A DNA stretch of 64,000 bases, taken from Azadirachta indica (taxonomy: Eukaryota; Streptophyta; Magnoliopsida; Sapindales; Meliaceae). The notes below the pieces were generated by a model. It saw only the letters and a list, made by a program, of their open reading frames with translations, did no database searches and was not told where the DNA came from. Made by a program: the position numbers and the translations under genes. The stretch lies in assembly GCA_022749755.1 (NCBI GenBank), contig CM040444.1, forward strand, positions 13,044,274 to 13,108,273. Direction: 5' to 3'. Below are positions 1 to 11,988 of the stretch, in pieces. Within the stretch, counting starts at the first letter, position 1; the number at the start of each line of letters is the position of its first letter.

Positions 1-2788
1 GTTGGTATTTCCATGTAACTCCCAGAAAAGAATCAGAGTAATTAAGCAATGTTTAACAAATTCTAAGAATAAATTTAAGGATTCTTCATTGAGCAATTCT
101 CTAAATTACAAGAAGAAAATCATTACACATTCACGCTACCAATCCATGTTAGACAAGAAAAATGGAAGGAAAGAAACAAAAGCTCCTGGCTAAAGTGGTG
201 GCATCTAGTGCTTTTCCACCATCTTACCGATATGACGTAGACTAGGCCACAAGCAAGAAGCATGTAGCTTCCTATATTTTGAAGAAGAACGAGATCTTTT
301 CGCTTTGAAGAATAGTCAGGGAAAGCCCTTGTCATTACTGCAACACTGAAAGGAAAGATATAAAAAGCTGTGCAATTACTAATAGTCATGTGCTTGCATG
401 TGTGATTGCCAGCTTTCAGAAAAAGTGATAGTAAGATCAGTAAGACAATTTTTTTTTTTTAAAAACTTCTATTACCTATTGTTTTTGAAAATATCTAGTT
501 TTAGCATTCTATAATGTGGATTCAATCTATTTTGTTCTGTTCTCAACTAACCTGATTTCTTTGACATAAAAATTCATCAAAATCTGACTCACCCTTTCAT
601 AAGGCAATAGAAACAACAACCAAGGGGATAAAAAGAACTACAAAATTAATATAATGCCTACAAGCTACTTAAATTGTTGTCATGTTTTTTGGGTTCAATA
701 TATTTTGGGAGCCTAACTCAAAAGCAAGACACTTAAGAAGAGAAAATACATGAACGAAAAATAAAATAAATCTTACTAAATTAAAAGACATACAAGATCT
801 GCAGCATTCCCCTACCAGCCCAATACTCCAATACCTGCAAAATGTTAACAAAAGCATGACTTAAGAGACAGCTAAATGAGGTGAACAAAATGCTAACAGC
901 AACAAAAAGAACAGAAGAATGGACATAAAAAAGTTCCACTTATACTGAAACAGAATTGCAATTTTCTTTTTCCATTTCAAGTCAATAACTAATAATACAA
1001 CATGAAAATGCAAAAAAGAAAAAGGTAAAAACAATTTGACTGTTGTATTTTCCAAATCTGAGTTCTAATGGCTATTTAAATTAAATAAAAACAATGAAAA
1101 CAAAATTTTTTGCCAACTTACTCTTATAGTCTTATACCTCGATACAAGAATTTCATATCTAAGGGACAAAGATCCGTGTCTATTCACAAAGTTTTGAATT
1201 CGACTAAAAGAAAACGCAAAAAGAAAGGTTCAGGAGGTGAAAAAGGTTTCCAGTTAAATATTGTATAAAGCACATGATTGTAAAGGACCATTTATTTGTT
1301 TACTATATCAAGGTAAAATGGAAGGTCTTGGAAGCATTATTGTTCAGGTTTATAACATGAAAATATAATCAACCAACTACCATCAGAAAATATGAGAAAT
1401 TTCCTCCATTCAAAGTAAAACATATCTCCTTCTCTAGCTCCTTGGAAGCATGCACATTTTTGTAGGAAACAATTATCAGCATGAATCATTCTAGTTCCCT
1501 CACCCACTCTCTTTGCAGTACATATTCTCTATGTAAAACAATCTAATTCCTGTTTGACCCACAATAACAGCTTGCAAAAGCATAGAAATCTTAGGAGGAA
1601 GCCAGTTTTCCACTAGAAATAGTATATAATGTTACTTGCAAAGCCTAATAACGCAAGACCATTATCAGGGCCCTTACCTACTATCTTAAACTTTGGATGT
1701 CTAATGTCAAAGTCGAGTGCTTATCAGCAATCCAAAAGTTTAGCATGTTAGATGACAAATACTAATCCCTATAAGTCCAAATTAACCCATTTTATCTGCC
1801 ACTCAATCATGCAAAACCCTTGTCAAGTTAAATCCATCCTTCATGGCCCTACCTGGCCAATACTGCCCAACACTCACCCTTATAAACACACATCAACTCA
1901 TTTTATCACCCAACCAATCACACGATGCTCTTTGTCATATCAAGCGGATCCTTTGTAGGCCTACCTGACCAATATTGCCACTTGGCCATACATATGACAT
2001 TTGGAAGGGCCAAATCTACCATAAAAGTCCCTTGTTGGATGCATGGTACTGAGGCACGTGCATATGATAACTCGAGTTGGCTCCAATACCAAACGTCAGG
2101 AGGTGATACTATATATTGGCCCTTATAAGCCTAAAACCAACCCATTTTCTAGCTGATGGGGAATTCATGATACTAAGCTACGGTGATAATGCTATACACG
2201 ATTGAAAAAGAAAGAAAGAAATATCTCCCAGAATTTATACATAGTCACGCACTTCCTCTTGCAATTTATGATTCATTCAACCAGAATCCAACCAAAATGT
2301 AATATAAAATAAACACGATAGCTGATAGGACACAGTAACTATTTAAATGAAAAAATACAGACACGAAACGAACCTTCCAGAACTTCATAACAAATTCCCA
2401 TTCGGTCTCAGCGAGAACCACGAAAAACCCAATCACAACCGCATAGCACCGAAATATCCCGTCAAATATCTAAAACCAAACAAGAAGGAAAAAGAAAATT
2501 CATTATCACTCCAAGAACTCAAAAACGAATACAAAATCAAAGAAACGACACAACCACCTAAACAAACCGACGTACATCGGATCCGTCTTGGAAGGAGCGA
2601 ATAGCAGAGAGAACGTTGACAGCAATGCAGAGAAGAGCAGTGAGAGAAGTCAACACGCTGAAACATTTGCATATCACTAAAAGCGGGTCGGCCCGCGTCC
2701 GAAGTCTGGCCCCCGACGACACTCTCGGTGCTGGTGGCGGCGGCTGCGGCGGTGTTGAATTCTCCCCTCCTCCTCCAGTTCTCGCCAT
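1..2788 (-). CDS. COPI-associated (TVP15-like) small membrane protein, 3' end beyond window
   Basis: Four coding exons on the minus strand join in frame: 2576..2788, 2374..2469, 794..834 and 228..345, all with GT/AG borders. The ATG at 2788 starts MARTGGGG. A Pro-rich cytosolic N-terminus (about residues 1-35) is followed by hydrophobic segments: LVICKCFSVLTSLTALLCIA, YAVVIGFFVVLA and SYMLLACGLVYVIS. The conserved blocks AETEWEFVMKFWK, VLEYWAGRGMLQIF and TRAFPDYS are ones I recall from plant proteins annotated as COPI associated (Pfam COPI_assoc), thought to be Golgi membrane proteins. The frame is open through about 156 residues up to the donor at 227. The last exon (usually a short basic tail) is not in 1..227, so it should lie left of the window. 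The protein appears intact; the molecular role in this family is poorly defined. Confidence 0.85.
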
Positions 2789-3904
2789 TTTTCTCACGAT
2801 TCCGAGAAACTCAATTCTTCACCGAACGAAATTCTTTAACCATCCCTTGAAAAGTTTTTCTCCTTGTTTCGTTGCTGTGTGTGCTGGTTTCTGGAAAGCG
2901 GGATTCCTTCACCTGCTGTTCAAGGAAGTCAGTTATGCGACTGAATAGTGTCAGTTGCTTGCTCGTTAAAAGGACAAGTGTCGGTGATTCTTCGGTTTAG
3001 TTTTCTCCTCTTCAGGCATTTTCTGCTTGTCTGCCGTTGGACATTTTAATCTTTTCATTTATTGAAGCTTTTAGTAATAATTAATATTTATTACAATAAA
3101 TATTAATTATAAATTTTTTAAATCAAATCATTCTCTAATTAGCATATAAACCAGATTTCACTTTTAAATATTTCATATTATTTTAAAAATATATTTAATT
3201 TAACCAATCACTATGATTATTAACTTGTTAAACCTATCATTAATTCTTAATAAGCGACATATGAGTTTTTTTAGTAAGAATGATATCAAAAATAATTATT
3301 AAATTAATTAATTCATCAGACATAATGATCATAATAAATTCATATTAAAAATTTATAAATAAGAAAAAAAGAAAATATTGAAACTTGATTTATGCAAGAG
3401 CAGTTGGAAAAAAATAATAATGGTAAAAGGTATGATAAATAAAGAAATAAATGTGACGAAAATTAAGAATTAAATGAACTTTAATCTTGACTAATTAATT
3501 TAAATAGTCTGCAGAATTTATATGACAATAACAATCAATAACATTGAACTCTCAATTAATAATAACGTATTACTATGCAAGAGAAAGACTAAAATGACCT
3601 GGGACCCATTACAGGATGATTACACGTAAGCTAAAGTTATCCAAGTTGGAAGATCTGCAAAATTCTCTCGTCACAAGATAATTCATATTGGAAGCTAACG
3701 TTGACTAGTCGTTACCGTTAGAAAACGGCCATCTCCATTTTATTGGACTTTCTGTCAGACGCCCGCGCTGGCCCAGCTGGGCCCAACCCCGCCTTTTAAT
3801 CTAGTCGGAAAACAAAAGGGAATTATAGAGAGACAGTGCAAACGGTTACATGAAACTTGTCGAGAAACATCAATAGCAAACAAAGCTGAAGTAGTATTTG
3901 ATCA
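2789..3904. other. Intergenic region: COPI-associated gene promoter side and TNL 3' flank
   Basis: No coding sequence recognised. The first part (2789-3000) should hold the 5' UTR and promoter of the leftward COPI-associated gene. The middle, about 3060-3560, is very AT-rich. A GC-rich patch near 3760-3800 contains two GGCCCA/TGGGCC site II-like motifs around a gcccagctgggc palindrome. This motif is common in promoters of plant growth genes, but it lies about 1 kb from the nearest start codon, so its use is uncertain. Confidence 0.5.
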
Positions 3905-6900
3905 TTATTCGAGTTCTCTAAACCGTTTAGCTAGGGGTTCCTCTCCCTCATCACTTCCATCAGTAAGGCTTCGTTTGGAAGTTGTGGCTACGTTCATCAT
4001 TGATTCAACAAGAACTTGATCGGATTCATTCAAATTCCAAACTTCATACTTAGTGAACCATTCATTTGTTGTATTGTTGAACTCTTCAACTTCATCAGCA
4101 TAAACTGGATGCACAGCACACTTCTTCACTTCCAATCCACACCCAGAACGGGGTCGAAACGATAGCTCAAACTTAGAACTGCAATCATCGAAATAATGAT
4201 TCCACAAAAAGTGTAGCCAAACATGGTCTGAAACTGGCTGACCCAAATGCTCGTCAAAATCCATATAATTGTTGTACATGAGCAATGAATTATCATTTTT
4301 CACAATGCCAATATGTAGCTGAAGATAATGTGTGCGATATGAAAACAAGCTTTTGATAGTTGGTGGATGTTTATGCACATGAAAGACGGAGCAAATAGCA
4401 TATCCCACCAAGTTATCGTTATCATAATAAGAATCTGGAGGCCTTGTTATTGTTATTGAAGAACCATCATTCTGATATCTGAACCACTTTGGTATTTTAC
4501 TTCCAGGGACAACCATATTAAACCAAGATCCTACATTTGAATCTTCCTGCACAAAAAATTAAGGAAAAGGGATATACAGTTACATAATGTTTAGCATAAG
4601 TATGAGAAACAAAGTGAGAATGAGACTGACCTCAAGAAACCTTTTTAGCATTGAAAATGCGAAATCGTTACTGCCAACCAATTTCAAGCAGTTCACAGAA
4701 TAAACTTTCAACAACTTTGTGTTGAATGAATTTATTGCGTCTGATAATGTCTCCAGCGAAGCACAACCATCAACCCTAACTTTCTCTAGATTGGATGGAA
4801 GTTCTGGCAGAGATTCAAGTCTCTTGCAATCATCCAACTTCAAATGTTTAAGCTCAGAAAGGCGACTAATGGTTCCAGGTAGTGAAACAAAATTGTTCTT
4901 GCTCAAATATAACTTCTTTAATGACAGTTATTTGCAAATGTCATTTGGGATTGCTCCTTCCCCCAGATTACAGTCACTAAGATCCAGTTTTGTTAAAGAG
5001 TGCAAACCTGACAAAGATGGCAACATCAGAGCTATGGGATCTGAACTTCTTCCTGGCAACAACTTGATGGGGAGGCGTGAAAACCATGATGTTGACGTTG
5101 GTGGTCCTTTGCTTCCACTAAAAGATAGAGCTTTAAGATTCTTCAGAAGAAAAATGGCTGGCACTGGTTTTCTTATTGCTGTTCCACTTATATCAAGCTC
5201 TTCCAAGCTTTCTACTTTTCCCAAGTTCTCTGGAACATTTTCAAGTTTTGAGCAACCAGAGAGATTAAGAGTTTTAAGAGATTTCAAACCGTTTATGGTA
5301 CTTGGAAGTCTCACAAGATTGTTGCAGTTATTCAAATTCAACAACGTCAGCCCACAGAGAAGCTCAATAGACAATGGCAACTCTTCAACAGCGGTTCCAT
5401 CTAAATAAAGCTCTGAAAGGCATTCCATTCTTTCCATAATCTCTGGAAACTTTCTCAGTTTTGAGCAACCAGAGAGATTCAGAACTTTAAGGCCTTTTAA
5501 ACTATGGATTGTAGCAGTTGAAAGACTTTGAAGATTCTTACAATCTTTCAAATTCAACAAAGTAAGTCCAAATAGAAATTCAAGTGACGATGGCAAGTCT
5601 TTAATAGCAGTTCCATCCAAGAGAAGCTCTGACAAATGTTCCATACTTTCCATAATCTCCGGAAACTTCTTCAATTTCCAGCAACCAGCAAGGTTTAAAG
5701 TTTTCAGGCATTTTAAACCTCCAATGGTACTTGGAAGAATCTCTAAACTTTTGCAGTCTTTCAAACTCAGCAAAACAAGTGCAGGCAGGAGTTCAACTGA
5801 CAATGGTAGTCTTGTAATACCTGTTCCATCTAAAATGAGCTCTGAAAGATATTCCATACTGCTACCAATCTCTGGGAAATTCTTCGGTTTTGAGCAGCCA
5901 GAAAGTACAAGTTTTTTTAAAGAATTCATACCAATCTTTCTTGGAAGACTCTTAAGACTAGTACAATCTTTAATGGTCAGTATTGCAAGCTTTCTGTGAA
6001 CTAACAAAGATGGATGAATCTCTTGCAACTGTGCACATCCAGTAAGAATCAGCTCTTGTAGATTTAAAACACCTGTAAAATCTGGTGTCTTGATCAAGTT
6101 TGGACAATAGCCGAGTCTCACGATTTTCAACATGTTTAAATGCTGTTGAAAACACAATTACCAAAAACTTAAGCTTTTTCTTAGTTTGAAAAAACTATCA
6201 ATAATTTTTCATTTGGAAAATAGGAATCTAAACAATTGATAAAATGAATCTTACCTTCATTCCCTGCCACAGTTGTTCAATACCGCTATAATACATGTCA
6301 AATTCAAAGGTTTTATCCCATTGAAAATTTGATGGCAAAGATTTTAAAGGATATCTGTGCCATTCAAGTAATCGTAACTCATTGGAGAGGTATTCAAGGC
6401 CTTCTGGAAGTTGGACATTACTGATTTTGAGCAGTCTTAGGTTAGTCATCTTTGAAAATGCTGTGGCACTCAAATGCATCAGTTCTCCAAAACAGTTGAA
6501 TGTTATGCCTTCAATTACTTCAGTTCCCTAAAATCGTAAGCAAATGATTAAGTGAAAAAAAAATATGCAATGAATCAACAAGTTAAAGTAACTAATCATA
6601 AACTAGAAGTACATGTTTTCACTTAGTCACTTACCGTGTTTTCTGTGAACATATGACATACATCTGCTTCCTCCCACAATCTGCTGCGTTTTCCAGGCTC
6701 TTTAGATTCTCTCTTAACAATTTGGTGACCCATTTCTTGTAACAAATCATGCATCCATAGTTTGTTATGGTTGACTGATATTAATGATTTCTCAACGAGA
6801 ATACGTATTCCAATTATTGGGTCAAAATCATAATCTTTTAGAATATTTGTTACATAATCTATATCCTCCCCCTTCAAAAAACATGCAATATCGAGAAATA

Positions 6901-8355
6901 TTTTTTTCTCTTCTTCTTGTAACATATCAAAACTTATTTGAAGTATTTCAAGAATTTCGTTTGATGAATCTCTTTTTAGCCTTTGTAGTGCACTTTCCCA
7001 TTCTTCTACAGTTCTACCATATAAAAACGAACCCAAGACTCTCAGAGCCAATGGAAGGCCAGCAGCATATTGTACAGCACGCTTAGATAGATGTTCAAAA
7101 TCTTTCATTGGTTCATGGGCTTTAAAGGCTTCCATAAAAAAAAGTCGACGAGCTTCATCAACATTTAGTTCGTCAAGCTTATACACTTTATCAACTCCAT
7201 GTATCATCAACAAATGTTCATCTCTTGATGTTATAATAATTCTGCTACCTGGACCGAACCAATCATGCTTTCCAGCTAAACTTTTCAATTGCTTTACAGT
7301 AACCACATCATCAATAACAAGAAGAACCTTCTTACGTCGAAGCCTACTTCCTAAGATATTCATACCCTCATATACATTTTGTAATCTACTATCCGTTAGT
7401 TTTAGTAATTCAGAAAGAAGTTTCTTCTGTAAAGAGATCAAACCCTTTTTTTCACAAATTTCCCTAACATCAGCAAGAAAACTACTTCCTTCAAATTCAG
7501 AAGAGATTAAGTCATAAATAGCTCTTGCTATTGTTGTCTTACCTAGGCCTCCCATACCCCAAATTCCTATCATGCGAACATCATCAAAACCTGTATCTAA
7601 AAGTAACTTCAGTTCCTCCAAACGTGAATTTATTCCCACTAGCTCTTTATGAGTCTCAAATTCTGTAGGAACTAATTTACTTGATATCTCCTTGACTATA
7701 TACTCAATAAATTCTGACTCATTTCTGCAGATTGAAACAAATAAAAAGGATTTCTTGTTTCAATATGATAAATAATTCTCCAATTCTGTCATGGATGAAA
7801 ACGAAAAATACTAAAAAGAAAAAGAAAGTTAACAACAAAAATGTTTAATTACCTGTCCTTCAATTCCCATCCAGAGATATTGGCCACCTCTCTCAGAGCA
7901 TCTCTCCATTTTTGCACTTTTTCTGTATTTTCCTTAAAAGTTTCCTCGTGTTTAGCAAAAGCTTCTTGAAAATTTCCTGTCTGATGTTTCCTTACCACAG
8001 TTGGTTCCACATCATAGAAAATTGGAAAAATTATTTTTTGATTATTTGCTTTTGTGCATTCAACAATCTTAATAAGTTCGTCTAAACACCAAGTCGAATA
8101 AGCATAGTTTCTTGATAAAACAATAATTGAAAATCTTGATTCTTCAATTGCTTTAGAAAGTTCTGGTGAAATGCATTTTCCTCTCTTAAGTTCTTTGTCA
8201 TCCCTAAATACATTAATTCCTTTTTGATTCAGAGCAGTATAGAGATGATCTGTAAAACTTTTACAAGTGTCTTCCTCTCTAAAACTTAAAAAGACATCAT
8301 ATTTCCAATAAGAGAAAGTAGAAGGAATATATGAAAAAACTCTTTGCATACTCAT
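3905..8355 (-). CDS. TIR-NB-ARC-LRR (TNL) immune receptor with premature stop in LRR exon
   Basis: Five exons, all in phase: 7853..8355 (TIR), 6635..7724 (NB-ARC), 6255..6527 (first LRRs), 4631..6142 (main LRRs) and 3905..4546 (C-terminal C-JID/post-LRR domain). The conceptual length is about 1339 codons. The TIR keeps the BB-loop region and the catalytic NADase Glu (E93 in WCLDEL) but has SFREEDTC where SFRGEDTR is usual. The NB-ARC shows P-loop GMGGLGKTT (about 224-232), kinase-2 VLLVIDDV, RNBS-B GSRIIITSRD, GLPL (AGLPLAL) and MHD (492-494). The LRR exon carries many LSGCSKL..FPEI/LPSS-type repeats. The post-LRR exon begins with the typical VVPGSKIPKWF block. A TAA at 4928..4930 interrupts the LRR exon in frame, so the product would be about 1026 aa, without the last LRRs and the C-JID. 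The start ATG at 8355 has no in-frame upstream ATG; a 5' UTR intron (about 8402..9075) is suggested by splice-like sites. Family role: intracellular pathogen sensor signalling through TIR NADase activity. Function here is uncertain because of the stop. Confidence 0.9.
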
Positions 8356-10420
8356 AGCAGCAGCTGATTTTGCAAAGCAACTCTTCCTGTATGAATCCTG
8401 AAAATTGGAAAAGCAAATAATTTAAAATGACTTCATCTAACAAGTCCATGTATATAATATTTTTAATTTCAATAAAAGAAAAAGAAATATCTTTAGTTTT
8501 CAAACAAAATTAACCTATAAGATTCCTAAAAATTTTAATATATTTTATTAAAGTATACTAATTGGTAGATCAATCCACCAAATGCTGCACGTACTAATAG
8601 TCTCAACAAAACGAATATAATAGTTCTTCTCAATATATATGATATTTTTCAAGATATACTTACTAATTTACAGGAATCAAAAATACCAAATGATTTATTA
8701 ATGTAATTTGAAATTGTAGTCACTTTTTTAGTCTTCAATTGTCTGCTATAAAAAGAAGTTTTGTATATGTTCTCAATATGAGTCAAAAGATAAAATTTCT
8801 CAACTATAAAATTTTTCAATAAATCACGTCATCAATGGTAATCTTAAACCAACTATAAGAGTATTAGACGTATAACATAAAACCAAGTCAAAATGCTACT
8901 AGATTTTTCATTTCATGCATCAAAATAGAATATATTTTTCTACTCTTTTCTTCTTCTTTTATAACTCCAGATTCTACCCAAATGCCTTTCATTCTATAAT
9001 TCAGAACAAGATTAGATTTATCAAAACCCAAAAAATAAAAGCTGGTTTCATATAATTTTATGGGAGAAAACTTACAGCTTTAGATGAGCGTGCTACAGAG
9101 CAGAAATGGATAGAACCTCAGTTGGGTTGAGCTACTGAGAAAGAAAACTTAGAACGACTCTAATAATTTCTCCAAACGCTGCAGAGTCAAAGAAAGTGTC
9201 GGCTGAAATTTTAGAGAATGGGTTTTTTTTCTCTTCTTTTGTCTTTTTCCAACAACTCCAAAATCACTCGCAGCCCGACAATAATTCAACATATCTTCCT
9301 CATTTATTATTTCTCCATTAGGTTTCCACACATTAAAGTCTTAGGGATTTCAGTCATAATCTTTGGTAGATTAAAGTATATTTGACTGTGATTCTGATCA
9401 TATAAACTCTTAAAAGTCTAGCCAAATACACATCCAACTTCCATCAGTTTCAAAAATACTAATATAAATTCTGGTTGCTAAAAAGATTTTGTTACTTTGG
9501 ACATTTTATTCATTTTTTATTACAATTATTATAATACCCTCCTAACCATAATTATTTCAAGAATTAAATATATCAAATTATCCTTATTTTTGTCCAAATT
9601 CATAAATTAAACTAAAAGACGGTTCTGCATTAATATGTTCGAAATTAGTAGGACTAAAGTGTAGATTTCAAGGTAAATGACTTATGAATGTGCTCTCATA
9701 ATAATGACAATATTATTCGATCATAAATATCTTAATTTTCTTTGTAGTATTCTCTGACCAATGTCTTGCAGATGTATCAAGTATAAAATCAGACCTCATA
9801 TAATTCTAGTCATTTCATCACACACTTTCCAACCAAACTAAACATCACCAGTACAAGAATTAATTAGAGATCACATATATACAAACAATAACAATAATCG
9901 ACTATTTGAAGATCAACATGGTGATTTAGTCACTGCTTGCATCATACAGTACAATTGATGCTTCAGATTAAGACATTTCCATGCTACTTACAAAGCACTT
10001 GGAGACGAGGAATATTACGAATAAAGCTCAGCTTCGTCTTGAGAAAGTAGCAACTTTACTAAAGAGTGCAGAATCCTTAAGAGTTTTATAAAGTAACATC
10101 TTACATAAATTGAAGCATCAAAACAGGTCAGACTATGTAACTTTGCAAATTCTATAATACCAGCAAAGTAGATGTCATCAATACTGATCAAACAAACCAG
10201 AAGAACCAATCAAAACTTGAAAACAATGACCAAAGAGAATGTAATCCAGCCAAGCATCATTATGCAATCGAATCAAGCACAACCCATCCAAAGAACAGAC
10301 ATTCCAAATAAAATTTGCTGTCTTTATCAAAAATATACGATCATGATTGGGGAATCCCAAACCAAAGACACTGTGGGTCTGTTTCAACGTGCCTGTGGGA
10401 CATACGTACTCCCAAAAAAA
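8356..10420. other. Upstream region of the TNL gene, no gene recognised
   Basis: The part next to 8355 probably contains the TNL 5' leader: a splice acceptor-like ttttcag before 8401 and a donor-like gtaagtttt at 9075 suggest a leader intron with an upstream noncoding exon near 9076-9340. The small reading frames here have no recognisable family signature. From 9350 to 10420 the sequence is AT-rich, without a supported gene. Confidence 0.4.
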
Positions 10421-10424
10421 AAAA

Positions 10425-10935
10425 AAAAGGGAAAAATCAGCAGAAATCAATCAAATAATAGTAGCTTGCTTTCTAGCATGAAATTTCACCCTTGTATTAT
10501 CGATTCATGAACTACTCGTACGTACACCAAAAAGTTTGAAAGAGGAACTGATAAAATTACTTTTCTACAGTACAGAAGCAAAATGGAAACGAAATTTTCT
10601 CAAAACACTACTTAGATACCCAGATGCAAACTTACAATAGAATCTAAAAGCAAAAACCGAATGTATTTGACGATTTCTTCACCGTAGAAAGGGAAAAATA
10701 AAGGGAGGGGAAATATGGATTTTTCAAGTACCACTGAAACAATTAGTAGCTTGCTAGCAAGAAATTTCCCCTCTCGTACTATCAATTCCTAGCTGACACC
10801 TACTTCCCCACTAAAACAATTATAAAAAAAATTGAAGAAAACTGGTAGAATCACATGTGCAATAGGAAATAATGGAACACAAAAATGTTTCAAAAACAAA
10901 ACTCACAAACCCAGATGCAAAATTACGTTTTGCAA
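10425..10935. repeat. Diverged direct duplication, two units about 290 bp apart
   Basis: The stretch from about 10437 to 10640 is repeated in the same orientation from about 10728 to 10935. Matching landmarks include tagtagcttgct, gaaattt..cc..gta.tatc.attc, gaactgataaaattac versus aactggtagaatcac, and cccagatgcaaa.ttac at 10619 and 10911. Identity is clearly reduced by small indels. Neither unit encodes a recognisable protein. An A-run (10417-10430) precedes the first unit, which could be a retroposition trace, but this is weak. Confidence 0.6.
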
Positions 10936-11144
10936 ATATTAAACCAAATGATTAAACAAACAGATGGTTAAATTACATACCCATTTCTCTCAGCAAGCAC
11001 TGAATAAGAACAAGTTACGAAGCAGCTGGTATGGACTCCGGGCTTTGTTTCTAATTTTTATTTCCTTATTAATTTACAACACTCACGTGTATTCTACAAC
11101 AAAAATTTGAAAAAATCTAAAATAAGAAAAAAAATGTGTGAAAA

Positions 11145-11390
11145 AACATTACAGACTCATGTTTTGCTCTAATTAAGGTAGAATAGGGGACAAAGGCAGA
11201 AACAGAGAGCAGTCTCAGTGATGATGATTGAGTCTGAAGCTTTGAAGCGGAGGAACTCTTGAAATTGCTGAAATAGGATCAAATGAATTGTATACAATTG
11301 AGATGATATGTAGTATTTGCAGACACATATACGCATGTAAATGTCAAGTTTTGAAATCAATAATATTTTTTCAAGTTTCTATATATCTTG
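11145..11390 (+). pseudogene. Detached copy of the 3' end and 3' flank of the B3 gene (copy 1 of 3)
   Basis: Sequence from about 11148 to 11380 matches the end of the B3 gene (17293..17525) nearly base for base. It includes the last codons (ITD-LCFALVKVE region), the stop, and the flank with gcagaaacagag, cagtctcagtgatgatgat, tttgcagacacatatacgca and tttgaaatcaataatatttt. No upstream B3 coding sequence accompanies it, so it is a non-coding fragment. A third, shorter and more diverged copy is at 20728..20905. Confidence 0.8.
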
Positions 11391-11988
11391 TTCATTGCAT
11401 GGTATTTATGATGATTTTTATTTACTTAAAAGTGTTCTAGTTATTTGATGGTTTATTGCAATTTGCGTTGCATCGAATAGAATTCTTGCAAGTGATTATA
11501 GAATTCAGGAATACTCTTCAATCCTAATTGATCAACAAAAAATAAAATAAAAAGAAGACTTTGCATAGCACTTAATGACAGAATCTTGATTTCGACCTCA
11601 ATGCAAAAGAGCCATTACAACTAGAGAGCTATAACCACAGTTAGAAAAGCTCGGAGGGGTAACAAGTACAAGAAGCTTGGCTGATATCCCGGGATAGAAA
11701 AACTCAATAAGTGTTATTGATTTCTTGTTAATCCAAAACACATGATTGTATTCATTCACATTTTCTAATGAGGTTAGGCACATTTACTATGTGATTTCAG
11801 TTGGATGTTGTGGACAGAGGTACTGATGCCCGTAATCTGGAAGCTTACTTTTGCATTTTCTGATGTGTAGGCACATTTTCTAAATTTAACTCAAAGCTTA
11901 CTTTTTAACCAGATTGAGTTGGTTTTACGTAGGAATAATGCGTGTAGCCCCTAAAACAGGTATAGTTTTGATGAATATTTAAATTTAC
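11391..11988. other. Unassigned spacer inside the mosaic cluster
   Basis: No protein family signature or recognisable duplicate of other parts of the window was found here. In the equivalent position of the other cluster copy (between the B3 tail at 17530 and the dynamin fragment at 18773) lies the zinc-finger gene. No zinc-finger remnant is visible here. Confidence 0.4.

Noticed and set aside
2347..2948. Plus-strand frames opposite the COPI-associated gene
   Set aside because: They are antisense to well-supported exons with clear splice sites and have no family signature.
4719..5999. Long plus-strand frames across the TNL LRR exon
   Set aside because: Mirror images of repeated LRR codons; the minus-strand frame carries the family motifs.
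9149..9331. 60-codon minus-strand frame upstream of the TNL
   Set aside because: Lies in the probable noncoding leader; no homology recognised and not in frame with the TIR exon.
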